Source: DATLMR01 sp964615905 | GTDB taxonomy: Bacteria; Acidobacteriota; Blastocatellia; UBA7656 | Length of the DNA stretch: 64,000 nt | Assembly (NCBI GenBank): GCA_964615905.1 | Contig: CAZTUB010000002.1 | Span: 372,001-436,000 of the forward strand | Reading direction: 5' to 3' | Shown: piece after piece, positions 36,987-44,750 of the stretch | Position numbering within the stretch: position 1 is the stretch's first letter | Layout: each line of letters begins with the position of its first letter | Made by a program: the position numbers and the translations under genes | Notes under the pieces: model-generated | What the model saw: the letters and a program-made list of their open reading frames with translations, nothing else | Told to the model about the DNA's origin: nothing | Database searches by the model: none

Positions 36987-38119
36987 CGAGGCTTCCCCGA
37001 TCCATAAGCAGGCGGGTGGAGCGCATAAAACATCTTGCGGTCAGGACTCGCGTCAAGATAGCTGTAGTCGTTTTCGCAATCTTGCTCGCGGTGCTTCCAA
37101 TCCCGCCGCAGTGGATCGAAAAGGGTTACTCGACGACTCTTTATCCACGGCTGCAATCAATCTTCACGTCGGTTACGAACTTCTTCCCCTTCGCTGTCTT
37201 CGACCTGCTGCTCGTGTCGGCAGCGGCGGGCGGCCTGACTCTCTGGGTCTACCGCATCAGCAAAGCCGCGCGGGGTACGAGGTTGAGGGCGGCCGGGGTT
37301 CTTTTTGCCAACACGATTGTCTTTGCCGCCGCCGCGTTCCTTCTGTTCGAGGCGATGTGGGGATTCAACTATATGCGCGTGCCGCTCGCGAGCAAGCTCG
37401 ATTTCAGTGAAGAGCGTTTCAGCCCGCAATCGCTCTCAAGTCTGAAACGAGCTACGGTCGAGCGGCTCAACCAGGAGGCGGCCCAGGCGCGCACTGGGAA
37501 CTGGCCCGGCGAATATGAATGGCGTGATGAGCTGAGATCATCGCTTGATGAAGTCATCGTGGAGCTTGGACATCCGGGCGGGATGAAGACCGCCCGGCCC
37601 AAGCGGTCTCTGGTCGATTTTTATATGGCGGCTTCAGGCGTGAACGGGTTTCTAAACCCGTTTGGGCACGAGGTGATCTTGAACGCGGAGGCGCTGCCGG
37701 TTGAAAAGCCTTTTCTGCTTGCGCACGAGTGGGCGCACCTCGCAGGGTTCGCGGATGAGTCGGAAGCGAACTTTGTCGGCTTGCTCGCCTGCCTCCGTTC
37801 TCCTCAAAGCGCATTGCGGTATTCCGGCTGGCTGTCGCTTTACGGGTACCTGCCGTGGCAGGTAGCAAGCGACCCGCTCAACGTCGGAGCGCCTCAGATG
37901 CCCGGCCTCTCTGCGGAGGTCTTGAGCGATTTGAAGGCAATCGACGAGCGGGTAGCAAGAAGCCGGAGCGCGACCGTCAGCTTGATCCAGGGCGAGGTTT
38001 ACGATCAATTCCTAAAAGCCAACCGCGTCGAGGAAGGCATAGCAAGCTACGGCTTGCTCGTCCGCTTGATGTTAGGGACGCGGTTTGAGCCGGATTGGGT
38101 TCCGGCTCAAAGACGTTAG
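36983..38119 (+). CDS. DUF3810 membrane protein with putative metal site
   Basis: A 378-aa protein. Three N-terminal hydrophobic segments (VVFAILLAVLPI, FFPFAVFDLLLVSAAAGGL, NTIVFAAAAFLLFEAMW) precede a soluble domain containing HEWAHLAGFADESEANF (about 248-264), an HExxH-type zinc motif with a downstream Glu, plus the DUF3810 pattern GFLNPFGHEVILN. The GTG start overlaps the serine-hydrolase stop, showing translational coupling. It is probably a zinc metallopeptidase-like inner-membrane protein; its activity is unproven. It converges with, and overlaps by four bases, the small minus gene. Confidence 0.82.
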   Translation: MTRLPRSISRRVERIKHLAVRTRVKIAVVVFAILLAVLPIPPQWIEKGYSTTLYPRLQSIFTSVTNFFPFAVFDLLLVSAAAGGLTLWVYRISKAARGTRLRAAGVLFANTIVFAAAAFLLFEAMWGFNYMRVPLASKLDFSEERFSPQSLSSLKRATVERLNQEAAQARTGNWPGEYEWRDELRSSLDEVIVELGHPGGMKTARPKRSLVDFYMAASGVNGFLNPFGHEVILNAEALPVEKPFLLAHEWAHLAGFADESEANFVGLLACLRSPQSALRYSGWLSLYGYLPWQVASDPLNVGAPQMPGLSAEVLSDLKAIDERVARSRSATVSLIQGEVYDQFLKANRVEEGIASYGLLVRLMLGTRFEPDWVPAQRR

Positions 38120-38364
38120 AGTTTACTTTCGGCCACGACAAACCACGCGCCCTCGCTCGTGCGAAGCAGCTCTAATCTGGTCCCGTCTTCCGTGAGCACG
38201 GTGTAACGGTAGCTCTGTTCGCCTCGGGTAACAGACGCTTCAACTGAAGAGGCGAGCAGCCTGTTTACCATGTGCTCTTGCCCGTCGAAACGGACGCGGC
38301 GAGGCCGCTCGTCTGCGCGGACGGCTGCGTAACACTCCACCTCTGCGGGAATCAATCGCGGCAT
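38116..38364 (-). CDS. Small DUF6504-like protein
   Basis: An 82-aa protein starting at ATG 38364 (MPRLIPAEVECYAAVRADERPRRVRFDG). The core RRVRFDGQEHMVNRLLASS, then YTVLTEDGTRLELLRTSEGAWFV, matches the short DUF6504-type family seen next to DNA-repair genes in other bacteria. An in-frame start 20 codons earlier reads into the TonB-like gene and lacks homology. It lies 37 bases downstream of the TonB-like gene. Function unknown. Confidence 0.6.
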   Translation of the reverse strand: MPRLIPAEVECYAAVRADERPRRVRFDGQEHMVNRLLASSVEASVTRGEQSYRYTVLTEDGTRLELLRTSEGAWFVVAESKL

Positions 38365-38401
38365 ATGCTTATCACGCTCGAAGAAGATGGGCGGCGCGCT
38401 C

Positions 38402-39241
38402 CTAATAGATGCGTCGCTCGGCAAGCCTGAACTGTAGCTCTATCACCACCCAGTAAGGTACAGGCTTGCCGTCTTTCATAGCGGGCTTGAATCTTATCTG
38501 GTAAACGGCGTTGAATGCTTCTTCGTTCAAGCCTTCGGGCAGCCCCCTCGTTATCCTTGCTTGCCTGACCGTGCCGTCCTCGCCGACCAGCACTCTCACC
38601 TGTATATCGCCTTCGATCTTTTTATCGATTGCCCTTGACGTATAGTTTGGGCGCGGCCTGTTGAGTGGGACAGGCTTTGTGTCCACTTCCACCTTCGGCG
38701 GAAAACTCCCCCAGGCCTTGCCGTCTTCAAACCGCACTCCCACGACCGTGACCATCAGGTCGTCAGGGCTTGTAGGAGAAGGGAAGAACGGAAAGTCGCT
38801 TGTGACGCGTTCGCCGACTTGGCCCGACAAGCGAGGCTTGATCTCCACATCGAAAGACTCGTAGAGCACTTTTGTCTTATCCGCGAGGCTTGCGAAAGCG
38901 AGCCTTACGCGCTTGACGCGATGGTCCGTGTTGTTGGCGATAGTGATGCGAGCGTCGATTGCATAATCACCGTGCGCAACCGTCTGATTGTCGCCCTGCT
39001 TCTTGCGCAAAGCCGCTTTGATTTTGGCATCGCTGATGATAACTGGCGCGCCTTGCGCGTTCTCGAATCGTATCGATATATCAGAAGCTTTTTTTAACTC
39101 ATCGGCCAGCCGCTTCGCCTCGTCTTTCGACATCTTGAGAACAGGCTTTGAATCGTCTTGCGCTTGTAACGCCTGAGCGGGATAGATAAGTAAGACTGCC
39201 GCTATCAAAAACGGCTTTAATGACAGACGCAACCCAACCAT
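38402..39241 (-). CDS. TonB-type energy-transducer-like protein
   Basis: A 279-aa protein with an N-terminal signal/anchor (LSLKPFLIAAVLLIYPAQALQAQ), an unknown middle domain, and a C-terminal TonB domain: NYTSRAIDKKIEGDIQVRVLVGEDGTVRQARITRGLPEGLNEEAFNAVYQIRFKPAMKDGKPVPYWVVIELQFRL is summarised here by its key points, namely the VRVLVGEDGTV strand, the RGLPEGLNEEA helix and the KPAMKDGKPV loop. The usual Pro-rich spacer is missing and a long globular middle replaces it. Start at ATG 39241 with GGGAG eight bases before. It probably acts in the periplasm, perhaps not with an ExbBD partner. Confidence 0.75.
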   Translation of the reverse strand: MVGLRLSLKPFLIAAVLLIYPAQALQAQDDSKPVLKMSKDEAKRLADELKKASDISIRFENAQGAPVIISDAKIKAALRKKQGDNQTVAHGDYAIDARITIANNTDHRVKRVRLAFASLADKTKVLYESFDVEIKPRLSGQVGERVTSDFPFFPSPTSPDDLMVTVVGVRFEDGKAWGSFPPKVEVDTKPVPLNRPRPNYTSRAIDKKIEGDIQVRVLVGEDGTVRQARITRGLPEGLNEEAFNAVYQIRFKPAMKDGKPVPYWVVIELQFRLAERRIY

Positions 39242-39358
39242 TTGCTCGCTCCCTGAGATCTTTTTGGAATAGGACAATCTAACCGAGTGACCGGTAATAT
39301 TATCGCACAGCGCGGCGCGGGCTGTCTCTTATTATTTCAAAAGCGGCTGCGGTCGATG

Positions 39359-40366
39359 CTAAACCTTGACGATAAGCTTACCGGCGTTCGATCCGTCAAA
39401 GAGCCGGTTGAGCGCATCGGGCGCTTGCTCAAGGCCGTCAACGACATCGACCCGGTACTTAATTTTGCCATCGGCCAGCCAGCTGCCCAGATCGGCGAAG
39501 GCTTCTGCTGCCCGGTCCATGTAGTCGAGTACGATAAACCCTTCGAGCCGCGCGCGACGGATGAGTATGTTCGGCAGGTTGTAAGGGCCCGGCACGGGCT
39601 CTGTGGCATTGTACTGAGAGATCAAGCCGCACAGGACTATACGCGCCCTGAGGTTGATCTGCCCCAGCACCGCATCGAGTATCTTGCCGCCCACGTTCTC
39701 AAAATATACGTCAACGCCGCTTGGACAGGCCCGCTTCAACCCATCTGTGACGGACTCCGTCTTATAGTTTATGGCCGCGTCGAAGCCAAGCTCGTCGGTA
39801 AGCCAGCGGCATTTTTCGTCCGAGCCGGCGATGCCGACTACGCGACAGCCTTTAATCTTTCCGATCTGCCCGACGATGGAGCCTGTCGCCCCCGCCGCCG
39901 CCGAGATGACGAGCGTCTCGCCGGGCCGCGGCTTGCCGATGTCGAGCAGGCCGAAGTAGGCCGTCAGCCCTATGTGGCCGAATAGAGCGAAGTATGCGGT
40001 AAGCGGTATCGAAGGGTTGTTCGGAAGAACCGTAAGTCCCGCTCCGTCAGAGACGGCGTACTCCTGCCAGCCGAGCAGCCCTTGAACAGTATCGCCCGGC
40101 CGAAAGGCCGGGTTGCGTGACTCTTCAACCGTGCCGATTGTGATGCCTCGCATCACGTCGCCTATGCCGACCGGCGGTAGATATGTGTCCACGTCGTTGA
40201 CCCAGCCTCTGTTCGTGGGGTCGAGCGAGAGATAGAGATTGCGTACTAGCAGCTGACCTTCATCGAGGGCAGGGACCGGCTCCTCGCGCCATTCGAAATC
40301 CGACCTCTTGAGCAACCCGACGGGGCGCGCCCCGAGTCGCCACTGACGATTTGTCCTTGTGACCAT
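39359..40366 (-). CDS. NADP-dependent MDR-family reductase
   Basis: A 335-aa enzyme of the leukotriene-B4-dehydrogenase/enone-reductase (CurA-like) MDR branch, reducing alpha,beta-unsaturated carbonyls with NADPH. Key sites: DPTNRGWVND near residue 50, the cofactor loop AAAGATGSIVGQIGKIKG (about 158-175), FDAAINYKTES, and DVYFENVGGKILDAV. Zinc-binding Cys residues are absent. It is a single gene, divergent from the secreted 290-aa protein at 40675. A good plus-strand promoter lies in the shared intergenic region. Confidence 0.88.
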   Translation of the reverse strand: MVTRTNRQWRLGARPVGLLKRSDFEWREEPVPALDEGQLLVRNLYLSLDPTNRGWVNDVDTYLPPVGIGDVMRGITIGTVEESRNPAFRPGDTVQGLLGWQEYAVSDGAGLTVLPNNPSIPLTAYFALFGHIGLTAYFGLLDIGKPRPGETLVISAAAGATGSIVGQIGKIKGCRVVGIAGSDEKCRWLTDELGFDAAINYKTESVTDGLKRACPSGVDVYFENVGGKILDAVLGQINLRARIVLCGLISQYNATEPVPGPYNLPNILIRRARLEGFIVLDYMDRAAEAFADLGSWLADGKIKYRVDVVDGLEQAPDALNRLFDGSNAGKLIVKV

Positions 40367-40404
40367 CTGTAATCTCTCCTTTGTCTCCGCACGGCGGCAA
40401 GGTG

Positions 40405-40432
40405 TTGCTCATTCGAGCCGAGTCAATATAAT
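40405..40432 (+). promoter_or_regulatory. Putative promoter, distal
   Basis: TTGCTC (40405-40410), a 16-base spacer, and a perfect TATAAT (40427-40432). It lies ~240 bases from the gene at 40675. Confidence 0.4.
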
Positions 40433-40503
40433 CGAAAGCCAGGCTCGCCAGCCAGACGAAACCTTCCGCCTCCGGGACTTTCGCTCCCGTTCCTCGTTTA
40501 TGC

Positions 40504-40532
40504 TTGACTCGTCAATCTGAGTGGCATACTAT
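40504..40532 (+). promoter_or_regulatory. Putative promoter, proximal
   Basis: TTGACT (40504-40509), a 17-base spacer, TACTAT (40527-40532), about 140 bases upstream of the gene at 40675. Both elements are near sigma70 consensus. Confidence 0.5.
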
Positions 40533-40674
40533 CCGGCTGCTCAATTTACTGACCTCGGCTCGCTCGACAAAGCTACGTCAAAGATACTTACGGCTTAAGT
40601 AAAGCAATCTATCCGGAACCACTCTCTTTTTCGCTTACCAGGGCAACCATCACTAGACGAAGGAGGATTAACCT

Positions 40675-41547
40675 ATGAAGCGAGTATCTTTGAGATTACC
40701 CCGCATGGCTTTGTTGGGAGTTCTGTGCGTGATTGCTATAAATATCCCTCAAGCCGGTTTCTCCCAGGACACGAGTCAGCCAAAAGCCGGTGTTGAGAAA
40801 AGCGCCGAGAAAACGCCGGAGAAAGCTGCGACTGCGATGCAAGCCTCCGCCCCGCAATGGATGAGCCTTATCATCGTGCGCGTAAAGCCGGACAAGGGCG
40901 AGGAGTACGTAAACTTCATGAAGAATGAGCGAATCCCCGCGCTCAAGAAAGCGGGCGTGCAGTTACGCGAAGCCTGGGCCACAGGGAATTTCGGAGAAGC
41001 CTTTGAGTTCGCTTTTGTAACTCCCATCACTAGCTTTGCTCAGTATGATAACCCGCAAGGCCCTGTTATGAGGGCTCTTGGCGAAGAGGCCGCCAGGGCG
41101 CAGAACCTGAAGATGGCCGGCTATGTGACCGCGACCCACCACTACGCGCTCAGGGCGCGGCCCGATCTGAGTTACGAGGGGAAGATGGACGGTCCGCCAA
41201 ATATCGGCGTTGTGACCTGGGTCCGAGTAGCGCCGGGACGTAACGAGGAGTGGGAGAACTATCTCAAGAACGAGTTTGTGCCTGTTATCAAGAAGTCTAA
41301 CGTACAAGGCTACTTTGTATCGCAAGTCATGTTCGGGGGAAACGCCAACGAGTACATTACCGTGACCCTGCACAAGAACTACGCGGAGATAGACCAGGGG
41401 CCGCCCGCCGTGCGAGTCCTGGGCGCGGACGGGGCGGCGAAGCTGTATCGAAAGCTGCCCGCAGGCGTGGTGGTAAACCAGGAGCGGAACGTCTCTCGGT
41501 TCAGGGCTGACCTGAGCATCCTGCCGACTCAGACGTCCGCGAAATAG
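40675..41547 (+). CDS. Secreted protein with duplicated ABM/NIPSNAP-like domain
   Basis: A 290-aa exported protein (signal MALLGVLCVIAINIPQAGFSQ), then a charged linker, then two ~95-residue repeats. Each repeat has the dimeric alpha-beta barrel pattern: VRVKPDKGEEYVNFMKNERIPALKKAGV (about 67-94) and VRVAPGRNEEWENYLKNEFVPVIKKSNV (about 182-209), followed by similar YxxVTLHKNY strands. This is like NIPSNAP/antibiotic-biosynthesis-monooxygenase folds, but the ligand is unknown. AAGGAGG precedes the ATG. It is monocistronic. Confidence 0.7.
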   Translation: MKRVSLRLPRMALLGVLCVIAINIPQAGFSQDTSQPKAGVEKSAEKTPEKAATAMQASAPQWMSLIIVRVKPDKGEEYVNFMKNERIPALKKAGVQLREAWATGNFGEAFEFAFVTPITSFAQYDNPQGPVMRALGEEAARAQNLKMAGYVTATHHYALRARPDLSYEGKMDGPPNIGVVTWVRVAPGRNEEWENYLKNEFVPVIKKSNVQGYFVSQVMFGGNANEYITVTLHKNYAEIDQGPPAVRVLGADGAAKLYRKLPAGVVVNQERNVSRFRADLSILPTQTSAK

Positions 41548-41566
41548 GCGGCATCTCGAAAAGAAA

Positions 41567-41593
41567 CGGGGCAGTCGCTTTAACGCTGCCCCG
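41567..41593 (-). terminator. Terminator between convergent genes
   Basis: CGGGGCAG (41567-41574) pairs with CTGCCCCG (41586-41593). On the minus strand it is followed by TTTCTTTT, so it ends the HYR-domain gene's transcript, and it may also serve the plus-strand gene. Confidence 0.65.
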
Positions 41594-41640
41594 CTGGATT
41601 CATACGGATCGACTCTGCTCACGGCTTAAGCCGCCTCTGC

Positions 41641-43215
41641 TTATCTGGGCGCTACTGCTCCGCAGTTGCACTGGTTGTCTCTTATGTCTCTATCGGTGAT
41701 GGTGCACTTGAGACTGCCGGGCGGCATCTGAATCGACGCGTTACCTCTCTTCACAGTGAAATCGACCTTTATCAATACCCGCCGGGTCGAGGTGTTGTGC
41801 TGAATCGTGTAGACGCAGCCCTGCTTCGTGAGGGTGCCCGTGCCCGTGGCGACGACCGCCCCGTTACAGCAGAAGATGTACTCTCCGGTAAAGGTGTTGA
41901 ACAGCACCTGGTTGCCCTGGTTGGTGTCATCCTGAAGGCAGCCGTTGAAGACCGTAACCGTGAACGAGCACATAGACTTGTTACCGGCCGCGTCGGAAGC
42001 CATGCAGGTGACAGTCGTAGTGCCTACGGGGAAGGACGAGCCGGAAGGCGGCGAGCACATAATTGATGCCATGACGCAGTCGTCAGAGGTTTGTGGATCG
42101 GCGAAGGTCACAACCGTTCCGGTGGCGGGAGGGCAGGAGGGAGCGGCGACGGCGATGACGTTAGCAGGGCAGGTGATCTCGCACTCCGCGCAGGTTCTTA
42201 CGAATATGTAGGCCGAGCCCGCGTTCGAGCCGGCCGCGTTGTCATCGAATGGAGAGCCTACTATGACGGTCTCGCCGTCTATCGCTACTGCGCTGCCGAA
42301 GAAATCACTGGCGCCGGCGTCAGAAGCAGTCAACTTCTGCTGCTGCGAGAAGGTCGGGTCTATCACCACAGGGTAGAGGGCACCCGCGTCGTCCACCTCT
42401 AGCATCACCCGCTCGCCTTCTACCCTCATCCTCGCCCCTAGCTCGCGCCCCGTCGCGTCCATCGCCACAAGCTTTTCATACCTCAGCACGCTTGCGCCGC
42501 CTCGCTTGCTCAAGGTCACGGCCTGCCCCTCGGCGTTCACCTTCGCTCGCAGATTTCCCGTCAAGTCCAGCGCCACGACCAGCGGCTCGCCTTCTCGCTT
42601 CTCCATCGGCGGCGCAGCCAGCGTGAAGCCCTGCTCGACGCCTTCGGCCCGGTTGACGTACCACTCGACTATCCCCGCGGCCAACCCGTTTGCGGCTTGG
42701 CGGTGGTACTCAACGCGCGTGGTCGTCGCTTTCATCTCGGCCTTGCCCGCCGGCCTGATCCTGTGGCCGTAACCATAACCTGCGAGCCTCATCCCAGCCT
42801 GCCACTCTTTTGCCCCGCCGCCGGGCACTATCTGCACGTCGTCGGGCGTGAAGATAGCCTGGTATTGCTGAGTCGGGTTATTGGCGTAATGCGAGCCCGG
42901 CGCGACCCCGAGCTTTTCGGGGCGCTCGACGGGGTTGAACGAGTAGCGGGCGGCCCGCATCGCTTCGCCGAGCGAGTCGTAAAGCCCTTGCTGTTTGAGG
43001 TGATCGATTGCCTTCTGGCCTTCGAGGGCGGGCAGGGCGAGGCGCGACGTGCTCGTCGCAGGCGCGGCTTCGCTCGCGGAAATCGGGCGCAGGTCAAGCG
43101 CGCCAATGAGCGGCAGCATCACCGCCGCAATCGCTACGGCCGCGGCAAGATAGAACGGTCTGTTTCTATATTTGAGGTGGGATGAGCAAGAAGCGAGTCT
43201 TGGTGATATTGACAT
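41641..43215 (-). CDS. Secreted FG-GAP/HYR-domain protein
   Basis: A 524-aa exported protein. After a signal/anchor near YLAAAVAIAAVMLPLIGAL comes a ~220-residue beta-rich domain (for example TRVEYHRQAANGLAAGIVEWYVN). Next is one FG-GAP-type repeat (DFFGSAVAIDGETVIVGSP, about 285-320), then a HYR domain (CPANVIAVAAPSCPPATGTVV to CSFTVTVF), and a Cys-rich end. Related Blastocatellia-type proteins usually have several FG-GAP repeats, so only one here suggests an internal deletion, with a sharp join at the AYIFVRTCAEC point. Start ATG 43215 has AGGAG six bases before. Probably a cell-surface adhesin-like protein. Confidence 0.72.
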   Translation of the reverse strand: MSISPRLASCSSHLKYRNRPFYLAAAVAIAAVMLPLIGALDLRPISASEAAPATSTSRLALPALEGQKAIDHLKQQGLYDSLGEAMRAARYSFNPVERPEKLGVAPGSHYANNPTQQYQAIFTPDDVQIVPGGGAKEWQAGMRLAGYGYGHRIRPAGKAEMKATTTRVEYHRQAANGLAAGIVEWYVNRAEGVEQGFTLAAPPMEKREGEPLVVALDLTGNLRAKVNAEGQAVTLSKRGGASVLRYEKLVAMDATGRELGARMRVEGERVMLEVDDAGALYPVVIDPTFSQQQKLTASDAGASDFFGSAVAIDGETVIVGSPFDDNAAGSNAGSAYIFVRTCAECEITCPANVIAVAAPSCPPATGTVVTFADPQTSDDCVMASIMCSPPSGSSFPVGTTTVTCMASDAAGNKSMCSFTVTVFNGCLQDDTNQGNQVLFNTFTGEYIFCCNGAVVATGTGTLTKQGCVYTIQHNTSTRRVLIKVDFTVKRGNASIQMPPGSLKCTITDRDIRDNQCNCGAVAPR

Positions 43216-43512
43216 AATCATCTCCTGTTGACGCGGGCTCACAGCTTGGATTGATCGAGCAAAGCAGGGCTCATGAAGCGAAGAGTTAACCTGAATCGTC
43301 CTTTCCCAAGTTCGTTGCTGGCCCTCAGGTCAGGACGTTGCGCACAGAGAGAGCGTAAAGGAGTTATCTCTGCGCGCTTAATAGTGGCTCGCGGCAGGAG
43401 TTGATGATCCGGCTTAAAGCCAAGGGCCTGATTGGTACTTGTTACAATAATGGAGCTGAAGAGATCAGAGGCGACCACGGAAAGCAGTGGTTAATCCCTC
43501 CAACTGGGCCGG

Positions 43513-43540
43513 ATACTATATAATGTCGTTTTGATGTCAA
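43513..43540 (-). promoter_or_regulatory. Putative promoter of the HYR-domain gene
   Basis: On the minus strand, TTGACA (43540-43535), a 16-base spacer and TAGTAT (43518-43513), with a nearby TATAT-rich stretch. It lies 298 bases upstream of the gene's ATG. Confidence 0.4.
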
Positions 43541-43655
43541 GAAGTCTTTTGGTGGTAAAAAAATACAAGCCGAGCGAGTAAGCTTGCGGGACTCTTGCCG
43601 GGCTTCAACGCTGAGGCGCAAAGGTTATCATCGAGCCTTGCAATAGGCTTGGAAG

Positions 43656-43802
43656 GCCATCCTAAAGCCTGCGCACGCCATCTTATGACGTAAGCAGCCC
43701 ATCCTAAAGCCTTAGCATGTCATCCTAAAGCATAGGACGGTCATCCTATGTCATAAGATCGCCGTCCTACCTAACCAGACGGCCATCCTATGACGTGAGC
43801 AC
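43656..43802. repeat. 21-nt tandem repeat, seven units
   Basis: Seven directly adjoining 21-base units beginning at 43656, 43677, 43698, 43719, 43740, 43761 and 43782. The core is GCCATCCTAWRRC with a variable 3' part that often ends in AGCA. Most units carry a short imperfect dyad such as CTTATGACGTAAG. Read in one plus frame it gives a 7-residue pattern (xPSYDVS) interrupted by stop codons. The flanking 21-base blocks are weak, decayed matches. Confidence 0.88.
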
Positions 43803-43879
43803 CGCCTGCGACAGCCTTGCGCTGAAATCCCCGGCGGTGGTCACTCGTCGCGCGCGTATGCTACTATCACTTTTAAGTG

Positions 43880-44746
43880 ATGAGCGAATTGAAGCTAAAG
43901 CAAAAGCTTTTGAGAGGCGTCGGGACGGTCATCGAGGACTTCCGGATGATCGAAGACGGCGACAGGGTGATGGTCTGCCTGAGCGGCGGCAAAGACAGCT
44001 ACACGCTGCTCACGCTCTTGATGGACCTTCAACGCCGCGCGCCCGTCAGGTTCAACCTTCTGGCCGTCAATTTAGACCAGAAACAACCCGGCTTCCCCGA
44101 GCACGTTCTGCCCGAATATCTCAGAGCGTCGGGCGTCCCTTTTCGCATCATCGAGCAGGATACGTACTCGATAGTCAAAGCCATAGTGCCGGAAGGAAAG
44201 ACTACCTGCGCCGTCTGCTCGCGGCTTCGGCGCGGCATCCTGTATAACGCGGCGGTCGAAGAGGGGTGCAACAAGATCGCGCTCGGCCACCACGCCGACG
44301 ACATTCTCGAAACCTTCCTGCTAAACCTCTTTTTCAGCGGGTCGCTCAAAGCGATGCCGCCCGCGCTCCGCAGCGACGACGGGCGCAACATGGTCATACG
44401 CCCACTCTCCTACTGCTGGGAGTCGGACATAGCCGCTTTCGCCCAAACGCAAAACTATCCGATCATACCGTGCGACCTGTGCGGGTCGCAGGAGAACCTG
44501 AAGCGCAAGCGTGTCAAGCGGCTGATTGCCGAGCTTCAATCAGAGATTCCCGCCCTAAGAAGCTCTATGCTGAAAGCCCTGAGCAATGTCGCGCCGTCTC
44601 AGTTGATGGACCGCCGTCTCTTCGATTTTGAATCTCTGTCGAACGCCTCCGCGAACCTTGCAGATGAACTGGACGCGGCCTTAGGCGTTCACGCGGACGC
44701 GCCTCGCCCAAGCTTGGTTCCCGTCACGATCAATACTACAATCTAA
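43880..44746 (+). CDS. ttcA: tRNA 2-thiocytidine(32) synthetase
   Basis: A 288-aa TtcA, which adds sulfur to C32 of certain tRNAs using ATP and an iron-sulfur cluster. The PP-loop SGGKDSYTLL (about 36-45) and two CxxC pairs, CAVC (about 113-116) and PCDLC (about 198-202), are all present, together with LGHHADD. The start is ATG 43880, or GTG one codon earlier. No clear ribosome site precedes it. Instead the start codon lies in a dyad (ATCACTT, TT, AAGTGAT; 43866-43881). The GT39 gene starts four bases after the stop. Confidence 0.92.
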   Translation: MSELKLKQKLLRGVGTVIEDFRMIEDGDRVMVCLSGGKDSYTLLTLLMDLQRRAPVRFNLLAVNLDQKQPGFPEHVLPEYLRASGVPFRIIEQDTYSIVKAIVPEGKTTCAVCSRLRRGILYNAAVEEGCNKIALGHHADDILETFLLNLFFSGSLKAMPPALRSDDGRNMVIRPLSYCWESDIAAFAQTQNYPIIPCDLCGSQENLKRKRVKRLIAELQSEIPALRSSMLKALSNVAPSQLMDRRLFDFESLSNASANLADELDAALGVHADAPRPSLVPVTINTTI

Positions 44747-44750
44747 CGCC

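Larger units (their letters stand above)
40367..40674. other. Divergent promoter region
   Basis: 308 bases between the MDR reductase (minus) and the 290-aa protein (plus). It holds two plus-strand promoter candidates (separate entries). No ORF or repeat seen. Confidence 0.5.
43216..43879. other. Intergenic region with minisatellite upstream of ttcA
   Basis: 664 bases between divergent genes. It contains a minus-strand promoter candidate (43513-43540) and a 21-base tandem repeat (43656-43802). No intact ORF is convincing; the short open frame just upstream of ttcA continues the repeat. Confidence 0.5.
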
